The notes beneath the pieces are model-generated. The model ran no database searches. It saw only the letters and a program-made list of their open reading frames with translations, and was not told the origin of the DNA. DNA of 64,000 bases from Daphnia pulex (taxonomy: Eukaryota > Arthropoda > Branchiopoda > Diplostraca > Daphniidae), in assembly GCF_021134715.1 (NCBI RefSeq), contig NC_060023.1, forward strand, positions 4,278,001 through 4,342,000, given 5' to 3'. Each line of letters begins with the position of its first letter. Within the stretch, counting starts at the first letter, position 1. Both the position numbers and the translations under genes were made by a program. Of this stretch, positions 54,853 to 63,911 are shown one piece after another.

Positions 54853-55836
54853 TCATACCTGTGTATCAGTGAACTCAACATTGACGTTACAGTCGGTGGC
54901 TGCTCCAATTGAAAAAAGATTAATTCCAAGACCGGGAACATATAACACGTCGTGGAATGTTCCTTCAAGCTTCGCACCATCTACTTCTGTAATGACGTCG
55001 ATGTTTCCTATACCAAGGGCTTGTAGTTCAACACCACCAATTCCATTGATTTTCCATGTTCCGGGTGGAATTATTTTGAAAGTGGTGAAGAAGGACCGTT
55101 GATCAGTCATGTGATTAGTTGCGCCCGAATCAGCGTTCCAGACCTTGTGTTCCCGTGCAACCAGACACAATGACGAAGAGATACAGCCAAAACCTCTTTT
55201 CTTGTTGAAATTTTCTTGTCTCGCCTGACCACGTTCTTCTTCTCTTTTTGTTGGACACTGATAAGCTTTGTGTCCGTTTCCATTGCAGTTGAAGCAGACG
55301 ACTGAGCCGGCATGTTGGCTGCTTTGCTGCTGATCGTTTTGTTGTTGTCCATCTTTTCGTGCGTATGAGTGGTTGTGCGGATTGGAGCTGCCACCACCTC
55401 TACCTCCTCTTCCTCCTCTGCCTCTGCCACGTCCTCGCCATTCACCCGTAAAGTAGGGGCCTCGTCCGCGGCCACGGAATCCCCCTTGCGCGTGTGCTGC
55501 GTTGTCGAAACTTTGCCCTGGGGATGTCTTTGCAGCACTCTCCCCGGCGAAAGCGGCTGCCTTAGGCGTGTGGAACGCAAAGAAGGCCGCATCGGTCGGA
55601 TCCATCGCGCCGTTGTTGGCCGCTCTGCTGATGGCTTCTTCGTTTACCAGTCTTGGTGTTAGGTTTGCTATTGTTTGCTCGTTCCTTGGTAGATTGTCCC
55701 AAGCCGAACGGAATGAGCGAAAACTGGGGGGCAGTGTTTGGATAATTTTCACAACGAGTTGTTGTTCAGTGACAGGTGATTCCAAGTTTCTCAGCTCTTC
55801 TGCCAAGTTTGTGTAAACTGCCACATGATCCAGCAC
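54853..55836 (-). CDS. Copia gag C-terminus, zinc knuckle and protease (fossil)
   Basis: RG-rich segment (GGFRGRGRG, GRGRGRGGRGGRGGG), CCHC knuckle CFNCNGNGHKAYQC, then the aspartic protease start WNADSGATNHMTDQ. About 327 codons. Confidence 0.9.
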   Translation of the reverse strand: MLDHVAVYTNLAEELRNLESPVTEQQLVVKIIQTLPPSFRSFRSAWDNLPRNEQTIANLTPRLVNEEAISRAANNGAMDPTDAAFFAFHTPKAAAFAGESAAKTSPGQSFDNAAHAQGGFRGRGRGPYFTGEWRGRGRGRGGRGGRGGGSSNPHNHSYARKDGQQQNDQQQSSQHAGSVVCFNCNGNGHKAYQCPTKREEERGQARQENFNKKRGFGCISSSLCLVAREHKVWNADSGATNHMTDQRSFFTTFKIIPPGTWKINGIGGVELQALGIGNIDVITEVDGAKLEGTFHDVLYVPGLGINLFSIGAATDCNVNVEFTDTQV

Positions 55837-56150
55837 TCTGTGCTCTGTGAACGGTAATCATATGTGAGTTAACAAGATTCTTTAGTTTTATGAACTGTAG
55901 AGTTAGTATACCAGGATTGTATTTGTAGTTGAAAAATTTCTCTAGCAGTAGATTGCCGTTGATAGGAGCAGCGTTGGCGTATTGCAGTATCAGACGCTCC
56001 CACATTTCCGCGGAGGACGCGCATCCTTCGATGAGAGTTTGCTGTGGCCCCTCAACGTTGCAGAATATTATAATTCTCGCCTCTGCATCCTTCATGTCCC
56101 AAGCGTCTATCAGATTTTGGTTCGCGACCTCCTGGTTCTCATTGAGGTTC
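55766..56150 (-). CDS. Copia gag N-terminal part (fossil)
   Basis: Helical segment (AEMWERLILQYANAAPINGN, LLLEKFFNYKY, LTLQFIKLKNLV) typical of UBN2-type copia gag. The upstream limit is unclear. Confidence 0.65.
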
Positions 56151-57150
56151 TGTCAATAATTGAACATAACGTTAATTAACTGGCGTGCGTAATATGCCGC
56201 GTCTGCGTAGATGAGCTCTCAATGAACAGCATAATCATGTGTGAGTTCTCAATAGAACAAACGGTGGTACTCTGTCGTGTCGTGGTACGCGCATAAAATA
56301 TGTATACATACATATATTTATATATAAATATATATTTATATTTTGTTTTAATCAAACGATCGTGACTTTCACCACTCGTTAGATGCGAGTGTGGCGTGTG
56401 TGAGGCCTGAGTGACGTGAACGATAATTTGTCCCAAGAAAATGCGTTTACCCGACTTACAACGACATAAAATTTCTTCACAATTCATGCTATAATGGCAG
56501 TATAGTGTTTCTATTTCAGACAGAGGCTATATAGTAAGAGGATTAATTCGGACTGCTTTAGCCGGCTGAAAACAAAGTCAAGCTTACAGGTATCATGTGA
56601 ATTGCCTATCTGATAGAAACACTATTTACGACTGCAAACTTGAACAATAAGCCAAGCATTTAATGTTTTTCCATCATCAGGTAGTGTCATGTTTCTATAC
56701 CAACACGTGGCTGCAAAGAAGCAAGTCTGGCCCCACAGTTACTGTAAAACGTTTCATAATTTAAAAAAATGGTCATTGACTTCATTCTGAGCAGCCGTTG
56801 GATAGAAACATCACTTACAACTACTCGTCAAATCTTTTTTTTTCAATGTCCAGGAAATAGCTTAGTCTTTTGCCATCATTACAATTTTCGACTCTCTCAT
56901 TTTCTTTTGTAAAGAAGAAATTCTCAAAATTCAAGCTTTGTTCTTTGTCTCGCAAGACGTCTACATAGAAAGACAATAATTACCGGTTCGGGTCGAGGTT
57001 CAAGTCTCGTGACGACGTTGAGAACACGTGCTCGTTGCAGCAGCAGTGTACACCCATATCTAAACGAGGTCCATTTTTCCGGACCGCTTAACTTCGTTAT
57101 TCTGTTGACTTCTCTCGAGGCTTCGTGATTCATTCTTGTCAATTAATTGG
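56151..57150 (-). other. Copia untranslated leader
   Basis: About 1 kb between the primer-binding site and the first gag block, with a TA-rich microsatellite near 56300-56345 and no strong coding signal. Confidence 0.5.
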
Positions 57151-57170
57151 CGTGTTCTGGGCCCATAACC
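57151..57170 (-). other. Copia primer-binding site, matching tRNA-iMet
   Basis: On the element strand GGTTATGGGCCCAGAACACG follows the 5' LTR. Its first 14 bases are complementary to the anticodon-arm region of initiator tRNA-Met, the half-tRNA primer type known from Drosophila copia. Confidence 0.88.
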
Positions 57171-57450
57171 TGTTAAAATAAATAAGATATAATGCACTGA
57201 GTGTATATTGTCGATGACACAAGGGGTACACAAAGCAACATTTGAGACACACATACGAAACACAGAGCACATACAGCGTTACCACACTCCACGAGATCAC
57301 GGACAAGAAGAAGGAAAAAGGAAGCCCCCCCTTTTCTAAGATGACTCCCACCCACGTTGCCAGACTTAAAGAAAAGCCTAGCGTCGTCACTTGCTCAAAG
57401 GAGGGGAAGGGGGTAAAGCGGGTTTGCCAAATGGACAGCCGTTTCTAATA
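57171..57450 (-). repeat. Copia LTR (5' LTR of the minus-strand element)
   Basis: 280 bp, identical by eye to 51018-51297. Contains the presumed promoter of the element. Confidence 0.95.
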
Positions 57451-57985
57451 CGTCTGGATTTGAGGCTACTACACGCTCACCACCCTCGGTATACTGGTCG
57501 TTCTTCCCACCTTTGAATAAAATCCTCAGATGGGGCGAAGGGTCCGTGACGTAGTTGACGTCTTTTCTACAAAGCTTGACGATGTCGCTAAACCTTCCGA
57601 GAGTGTGATACTCCATCGAGATCCTCCATACTGTTCTCCAGAGAACAACAGACGCCCGCAGTCCGTCTCTTCCATGTTGAGTTTGGTAGAGGTGGGCATA
57701 CATCTTGTCCAGAATTTCTTCAGTAATTGGCAATTTGGCAGCACGAGTCTGTGGATGTTCATTACGAAACCCACGAAACAAAGTGGATATTGTTTCATGA
57801 GTTGTCGGCGACGGCAGCATACGAATCCGATGCTCATTAGCAATGGCAGCACTCAGCATAACAACCTTGGAATAGGACTGGTCCCGCATCATCACGAGGG
57901 ATAGACAAGCGGCCAAATGCTCATGACCAACCCCAAACTCTGGTACTTGGTTTCGGCAGCAAAAATCACGCCAGATTCCGTACAC
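57451..57985 (-). pseudogene. DIRS copy 2 tyrosine recombinase, N-terminal part (fossil)
   Basis: Nearly identical to the first two thirds of the copy 1 recombinase, with the LGRFSDIVKL Arg block. The first 5 bp are the copia target duplication. Confidence 0.88.
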
Positions 57986-58658
57986 GCGGTCGTACTATGG
58001 GATCGAAAGGAAGCATGTTTTCACTGGCATATCACTGCAAGTAATGAACGAAGGAATACCTGCTGCTTTGTTGAGCTTCGTACGGATTTCGACAGATAAT
58101 GCTGAGCGGCTTCAAGACCAAAAGACAACTCGGATTTCTGACCCTGGGCAGTTGACACGGTATCTAGACTTTGGCTCTCCATTTTCTATACTACAGATTT
58201 GGACAGTACCGCTCACGAAATAACAGCAGCCGATGGTACTTTAAGACCGACGTTGCCTCGTATACGTTTTTTATCCTCATATAGGCATCATACCAAATCG
58301 ATTGCCTCAATTTAGTTCCATTGCTTGCCACTTTTATTTCAGAGGGTTACAGGTACCCAGCTAGCATGTCTTTATTGGTAAAATATTTTTTTCCGACAAT
58401 ATTCTTCGATCGATAACCCACATATTGGTATAATATTATATTATTACTTTGTTGCGACAAGGTGGCTGTAAAATTTTTTTTTTATTTTACCAATAAATGA
58501 CTATTATCAAAGATGAATAAATTAATATTTTTTTTTATTTTCCCAATAACGGATCATTAAATAATGATTACATCGTTTTCTATGATAAAGCTATAGTCTT
58601 TTACATTTACCACACGTTCAAAATCCTAAATGATTGGTTAGCTGCTGCCTTTATTGAC

Positions 58659-58726
58659 GAGAGTGGGTTTGAACCATCATACTTTGAGTCATTAATCCAA
58701 TGCTATAACCACTACACCAGTAACGG
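58659..58726 (-). other. tRNA-like module A of the CCCAGCTAGCA element
   Basis: Minus strand: TTACTGGTGTAGTGGTTATA (A-box-like), then GATGGTTCAAACCCACTC (B-box-like) with tRNA-like spacing. Confidence 0.55.
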
Positions 58727-59560
58727 AGATAAAAATAAAGTCCCGATGGGACCAGATGGATAGTGCATACTTACACATTGTCATGGTTATAGCCCAGCGT
58801 GAGCAAAATCGATTTAATTACATCAGTGTAGGAATTTATGATTATTGAGACTATTTGTTTCATAAGTCATTTGTTTGCTGAAAGTGGGTTTGAACCAACC
58901 TCCATAGAATTACCTATATGGATATATAATAATAGCAGTTTTAACATTTCATCTCCTTAACGTTTAAGATAAATTATGCCACGTTAGCGTGAAGGTAGAG
59001 TTTTAAATTCGAAGTACGTAAGTTAGTTGTTCGAGACTTGTGCAAGATATGGTTTTAAGACAATTGGATTGTTCAGTTAGGCAATTGTATGCAGAACTAA
59101 CGAATTGAATACGATATAAAACATTTAGGATTTTGAACGCATGTTAAATGTAAAAGACTATAGCTTTTTCATAAAAAAAGGATTTATTATTTTTTTAATG
59201 GTCCGTTATTGAGAAAATAACAAAAAGTAATATTGATTTATTCATGTTTCATAATATCCATTCATTGGGAAAACAACAAAACAATTTAACAGCCACCTTG
59301 ACGCAGAAAAGTAATAATCTAATATTATACCAATATGTGGGTTATCGACTGAAGAATCTTCTCGGAAAACAATATTTTACCATTACGGGACTAGACTTAT
59401 CCATTTTTTGGCCGTAGGGACATCCTTGGCGAGATCCTCTGCATCTGTCTATTGCCTGTCGGGACAAACCCCTATAGGGAATCCCCTCTTTACCCTTGTT
59501 TACGTGGCTTCTAGAAGTTAAAAACTTTTATTGCATCAAGTCGAAAAATATTTGTAATAC

Positions 59561-59630
59561 CGCTGTTGGTGTAGTGGTTATAGCATTGGATTGGTGACTC
59601 AAGGTGTGATTGTTCAAACCCACTCAAGGC
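59561..59630 (+). other. tRNA-like module B of the CCCAGCTAGCA element
   Basis: Plus strand: GTTGGTGTAGTGGTTATAGC, then GATTGTTCAAACCCACTC. It is the inverted partner of module A, with the same order of words. Confidence 0.55.
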
Positions 59631-60084
59631 CAAAATTAAGAACTTGTATAATAACAAGTTGAAGATGAATAAATATTCCGCGCTGGACTATATAACCATA
59701 AACACAACAACCAGATTTCCATCAAAATTTTAAAAGTAGTAAAACTGTTATTTCACCAATAAAAGTGAAATAAGTAAAACAAGTTGAAAAAATATTGTGA
59801 GCCAACAAATTTGGGTGCAAAAATATATTGGAAAAATATTGAAAAAAATTATTTTACCAACATCTCAATTGTAGGAATATAATATTTTAGCAATATTTGG
59901 GAAATATACTCTGCTAGCTGGGTACTAATCACCTGGTATCTGGAATGAAGTGTTAGGGGTTTGTATGACCCAACCGCTTGCTTGGAACCTAATTATTTGA
60001 TAGAGTATACAGTAGTATACAGTAAGGTACAGTAGTGAACGTAAGAGAAAAGTGTACTTTTCAAACGTGTTAACATTGAAAAGT

Positions 60085-60458
60085 GATCACTTTTCTATGA
60101 AGTGAATGGTTGTAACCATATAGTCTTATATAAGACTATCTGGCAACAGTGTTTCCAACACTGTAGCAGACAACTATTCACAAGCAAGTCCCGGCCGGGG
60201 AAACACGTGAAATTGTCCCACCCACCCACCCTCAGGAGTGCTACGCACTGAGTGTTGGAACCAGAGGGTTACAGAACCAATTCAGAGGGTTACAGGTACT
60301 AATCACCTGGTATCTGGAATGAAGTGTTAGGGGTTTGTATGACCCAACCGCTTGCTTGGAACCTAATTATTTGATAGAGTATACAGTAGTATACAGTAAG
60401 GTACAGTAGTGAACGTAAGAGAAAAGTGTACTTTTCAAACGTGTTAACATTGAAAAGT
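60085..60458 (+). mobile_element. Short DIRS-derived copy 3 (fossil)
   Basis: 374 bp with the same left end (GATCACTTTTCTATG) and right end (ACATTGAAAAGT) as the full copies, joined head-to-tail to copy 2. It has about 135 bp of left-terminal and 170 bp of right-terminal sequence around a short central piece (CCCACCCACCCACCC, GAGTGCTACGCAC) not found in copies 1 and 2. No coding region remains. Confidence 0.88.
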
Positions 60459-60529
60459 AACTTTTGATTAGATTCCTACAAAACTACTCATTTGAAGAAA
60501 TATTTCTGAGGTCTTACCAAACTAGTACT

Positions 60530-60599
60530 GCATCGACCGGGAATCGAACCCGGGCCGCCCACGTGGCAAGCGAGCATTCTACCACTGAACCATCGATGC
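60530..60599 (-). tRNA. tRNA-Gly(GCC)
   Basis: Exact array consensus, type A. Confidence 0.96.
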
Positions 60600-60672
60600 G
60601 ACATTGCTCAAGTCTACTGTGCACAGAGAACATTTTAGAAAATACATTGCATCATCAAAAAAACATTTGTCT

Positions 60673-60743
60673 AGCAGAGCGTAGTTTCGATCTACGGACC
60701 TCTGGGTTATGGGCCCAGCACGCTTCCGCTGCGCCACTCTGCT
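60673..60743 (-). tRNA. tRNA-iMet(CAT)
   Basis: Exact array consensus. Confidence 0.96.
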
Positions 60744-61006
60744 TAGATCAATTCTTTCAAAAATAGAAACTCATTCAAAAAAATGTGTTCTTCTGTTGAT
60801 CATTGGCGATTCCAATTTTCATAATTATCGCCTAAGATGTTAACCAACACCATTGACATGGTTTTGTATTAAAGTTACTTTTGATTATATTCCTTAGTGA
60901 CTCACGATCTATTTGTTGATTTATTTTTAATAATATCTACAAATTCGAAATCTGTTCAATTTACTCATTTGAAGAAATATTTCTGAGTTTTTACCCATAT
61001 AGTACT

Positions 61007-61076
61007 GCATAGACCGGGAATCGAACCCGGGCCGCCCACGTGACAAGCGAGCATTCTACCACTGAACCATCGATGC
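61007..61076 (-). tRNA. tRNA-Gly body with GTC (Asp) anticodon
   Basis: Loop TTGTCAC: C35 changed to T, anticodon GUC. Apart from the usual type B C5-U68 mismatch, the body is pure consensus, so this copy looks expressible. Confidence 0.88.
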
Positions 61077-61149
61077 GACATTGCTCAAGTCTACTGTGCA
61101 CAGAGAAAATTTTAGAAAATACATTGCATCATCAAAAAAACATTTGTCT

Positions 61150-61220
61150 AGCAGAGCGTAGTTTCGATCTACGGACCTCTGGGTTATGGGCCCAGCACAC
61201 TTCCGCTGCGCCACTCTGCT
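61150..61220 (-). tRNA. tRNA-iMet(CAT)
   Basis: Single D-stem G-U variant. Confidence 0.92.
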
Positions 61221-61423
61221 TGGATCTACTATTTCAAAAATAGAAACTCATTCCAAAAAATGTGTACTTCTGTTGTTCATTGGCGATTCCAATTTTCATA
61301 ATTATCATCTAAGATTTTAACCCACACGATTGACATGGTTTTGTAATAATGTAACTTTTGATTAGATTCCTACAAAACTACTCCTTTGAAGAAATATTTC
61401 TGAGGTCTTACCAAACTAGTACT

Positions 61424-61493
61424 GCATCGACCGGGAATCGAACACGGGCCGCCCACGTGGCAAGCGAGCATTCTACCACTGAACCATCGATGC
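61424..61493 (-). tRNA. tRNA-Gly(GCC)
   Basis: Type A. One T-stem mismatch (position 52, in the B box). Confidence 0.83.
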
Positions 61494-61566
61494 GACATTG
61501 CTCAAGTCTACTGTGCACAGAGAAAATTTTAGAAAATACATTGCATCATCAAAAAAACATTTGTCT

Positions 61567-61637
61567 AGCAGAGCGTAGTTTCGATCTACGGACCTCTGGG
61601 TTATGGGCCCAGCACGCTTCCGCTGCGCCACTCTGCT
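61567..61637 (-). tRNA. tRNA-iMet(CAT)
   Basis: Exact array consensus. Confidence 0.96.
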
Positions 61638-61900
61638 TAAATCAATTCTTTCAAAAATAGAAACTCATTCAAAAAAATGTGTTCTTCTGTTGATCATTGG
61701 CGATTCCAATTTTCATAATTATCGCCTAAGATGTTAACCAACACGATTGACATGGTTTTGTATTAAAGTTACTTTTGATTATATTCCTTAGTGACTCACG
61801 ATCTATTTGTTGATTTATTTTTAATAATATCTACAAATTCGAAATCTGTTCAATTTACTCATTTGAAGAAATATTTCTGAGTTTTTACCCATATAGTACT

Positions 61901-61970
61901 GCATAGACCGGGAATCGAACCCGGGCCGCCCACGTGGCAAGCGAGCATTCTACCACTGAACCATCGATGC
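61901..61970 (-). tRNA. tRNA-Gly(GCC)
   Basis: Type B; only C5-U68. Sister of the Asp-anticodon copy at 61007 but with the normal GCC. Confidence 0.88.
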
Positions 61971-62043
61971 GACATTGCTCAAGTCTACTGTGCACAGAGA
62001 AAATTTTAGAAAATACATTGCATCATCAAAAAAACATTTGTCT

Positions 62044-62114
62044 AGCAGAGCGTAGTTTCGATCTACGGACCTCTGGGTTATGGGCCCAGCACACTTCCGC
62101 TGCGCCACTCTGCT
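62044..62114 (-). tRNA. tRNA-iMet(CAT)
   Basis: Single D-stem G-U variant. Confidence 0.92.
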
Positions 62115-62317
62115 TGGATCTACTCTTTCAAAAATAGAAACTCATTCCAAAAAATGTGTACTTCTGTTGTTCATTGGCGATTCCAATTTTCATAATTATC
62201 ATCTAAGATTTTAACCCACACGATTGACATGGTTTTGTAATAATGTAACTTTTGATTAGATTCCTACAAAACTACTCATTTGAAGAAATATTTCTGAGGT
62301 CTTACCAAACTAGTACT

Positions 62318-62387
62318 GCAACGACCGGGAATCGAACCCGGGCCGCCCACGAGGCAAGCGAGCATTCTACCACTGAACCATCGATGC
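62318..62387 (-). tRNA. tRNA-Gly(GCC)
   Basis: Type A. Acceptor mismatch T4-T69 and position 37 changed A to T; anticodon still GCC. Confidence 0.8.
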
Positions 62388-62460
62388 GACATTATGCAAA
62401 TTTACTGTGCACAGAGAAATTTTTAGAAAATACATTGCATCATCAAAAAAACATTTGTCT

Positions 62461-62531
62461 AGCAGAGCGTAGTTTCGATCTACGGACCTCTGGGTTATGG
62501 GCCCAGCACGCTTCCGCTGCGCCACTCTGCT
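62461..62531 (-). tRNA. tRNA-iMet(CAT)
   Basis: Exact array consensus. Confidence 0.96.
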
Positions 62532-62794
62532 TGGATCTACTATTTCAAAAATAGAAACTCATTCAAAAAAATATGTACTTCTGTTGATCATTGGCGATTC
62601 CAATTTTCATAATTCTCGCCTAAGATGTTAACCAACACGATTAACATGGTTTTGTATTAAAGTTACTTTTGATTAGATTCCTTAGTGACTCACGATCTAT
62701 TTGTTGATTTATTTTTAATAATATCTACAAAATCGAAATCTGTTCAATTTACTCATTTGAAGAAATATTTCTGAGTTTTTACCCATATAGTACT

Positions 62795-62864
62795 GCATAG
62801 ACCGGGAATTGAACCCGGGCCGCCTACGTGGCAAGCGAGCATTCTACCACTGAACCATCGATGC
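62795..62864 (-). tRNA. tRNA-Gly(GCC), variant
   Basis: Type B. C5-U68, G57 to A, and one anticodon-stem mismatch; related to the copy at 32651. Confidence 0.65.
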
Positions 62865-62937
62865 GACATTGCTCAAATCTACTGTGCACAGAGAAAATTT
62901 TAGAAAATACATTGCATCATCAAAAAAACATTTGTCT

Positions 62938-63008
62938 AGCAGAGCGTAGTTTCGATCTACGGACCTCTGGGTTATGGGCCCAGCACGCTTCCGCTGCGCC
63001 ACTCTGCT
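62938..63008 (-). tRNA. tRNA-iMet(CAT)
   Basis: Exact array consensus. Confidence 0.96.
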
Positions 63009-63211
63009 TGGATCTACTATTTTAAAAATAGAAACTCATTCCAAAAAATGTGTACTTCTGTTGATCATTGGCGATTCCAATTTTCATAATTATCATCTAA
63101 GATTTTAACCCACAAGATTGAAATGATTTTGTAATAATGTAACTTTTGATTAGATTCCTACAATACTACTCATTTGCAGAAATATTTCTGAGTTCTTACC
63201 AAACTAGTACT

Positions 63212-63281
63212 GCTTAGACCGGGAATCAAACCCGGGCTGCCCACTTGGCAAGCGATCATTCTACCACAGAACCATTAATGC
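63212..63281 (-). pseudogene. tRNA-Gly pseudogene
   Basis: Type A. About nine substitutions across acceptor, D arm, anticodon arm and T loop; the anticodon still reads GCC. Confidence 0.7.
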
Positions 63282-63355
63282 GACATTGCCCAAGTCTACT
63301 GTGCATAGAGAATTTTTTAAAAAATACATTGCATCATAAAAAAAAACATTTGTCT

Positions 63356-63426
63356 AGCAGAGCGTAGTTTCGATCTACGGACCTCTGGGTTATGGGCCCA
63401 GCACGTTTCCGCTGCGCCACTCTACT
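63356..63426 (-). tRNA. tRNA-iMet(CAT), variant
   Basis: D-stem mismatch (A22 opposite C13) and an acceptor U3-G70 wobble. Confidence 0.75.
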
Positions 63427-63697
63427 TAGATCAATTCTTTCAAAAATAGAAACTCATTCAAAAAAATGTGTTCTTCTGTTGATCATTGGCGATTCCAATT
63501 TTCATAATTCTCGCCTAAGATGTTAACCAACACGATTGACATGGTTTTGTATTAAAGTTTTAAAGTTACTTTTTATTAGATCCCTTAGTGACTCACGATC
63601 TATTTGTTGATTTATTTTTAATAATATCTACAAATTCGAAATCTGTTCAATTTACTCATTTGAAGAAATATTTCTGAGTTTTTACACATATAGTACT

Positions 63698-63767
63698 GCA
63701 TAGACCGGGAATCGAACCCGGGCCGCCCACGTGGAAAGCGAGCATTCTACCACTGAACCATCGATGC
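63698..63767 (-). tRNA. tRNA-Gly body with TCC anticodon
   Basis: Loop TTTCCAC: G34 changed to T, so the anticodon is UCC, which reads GGA/GGG Gly codons. Otherwise type B consensus with C5-U68. A new Gly isoacceptor by one substitution. Confidence 0.88.
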
Positions 63768-63840
63768 GATATTGCTCGAGTCTACTGTGCACAGAGAAAA
63801 TTTTAGAAAATACATTGCATCATCAAAAAAACATTTGTCT

Positions 63841-63911
63841 AGCAGAGCGTAGTTTCGATCTACGGACCTCTGGGTTATGGGCCCAGCACGCTTCCGCTGC
63901 GCCACTCTGCT
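63841..63911 (-). tRNA. tRNA-iMet(CAT)
   Basis: Exact array consensus; last gene before the window edge. Confidence 0.96.

Larger units (their letters stand above)
51018..57450 (-). mobile_element. Ty1/copia LTR retrotransposon nested in DIRS copy 2 (fossil)
   Basis: 6433 bp, minus strand. Two 280-bp LTRs, a primer-binding site next to the 5' LTR, a purine tract (GGGTTTGAGAGAGGG) next to the 3' LTR, and a 5-bp duplication CGTCT. Parts in copia order: gag with a CCHC knuckle, protease (DSGA), integrase, RT, RNase H. The LTRs look identical by eye, so insertion is recent. Coding blocks are separated by several short AT-rich gaps with GT...AG-like edges on the coding strand. It looks structurally whole; whether those gaps are introns or damage is open. 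Confidence 0.93.
58356..59922 (+). mobile_element. Inverted-repeat element with CCCAGCTAGCA ends
   Basis: 1567 bp in the right terminal region of DIRS copy 2. Ends CCCAGCTAGCA and TGCTAGCTGGG are perfect 11-bp inverted repeats, flanked by TA on both sides (58354-58355, 59923-59924). DIRS copy 1 has the empty site (GGTACTAATC). Larger subterminal inverted repeats lie at about 58368-58487 and 59282-59388. Two tRNA-like modules lie inside in opposite orientations. No transposase. The end sequence resembles that of the CCCTGGTAGCA family. Confidence 0.85.
46753..60084 (+). mobile_element. DIRS-type retroelement, copy 2, with two nested insertions (fossil)
   Basis: Same ends and part order as copy 1 and inserted at the identical position of a type A spacer (GT shared at 46751-46752). 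Net length without the insertions is about 5.3 kb. Parts: gag-like region from 46961, RT-RNase H region from 48367, antisense tyrosine recombinase split by a Ty1/copia element (51018-57450), and a right terminal region split by a 1.6-kb inverted-repeat element (58356-59922). It is broken, mainly by the insertions. Close identity to copy 1 implies a recent common source. The right end abuts a third, short copy. Confidence 0.9.

Noticed and set aside
25702-60084. Idea that DIRS copies 1 and 2 are one large segmental duplication with flanks
   Set aside because: The tRNA units flanking them carry different variants and types, and only the elements are near identical.
46753-60084. Reading the 13-kb stretch as one giant element
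   Set aside because: Empty sites in DIRS copy 1 and target duplications show it is a 5.3-kb DIRS with two later insertions.
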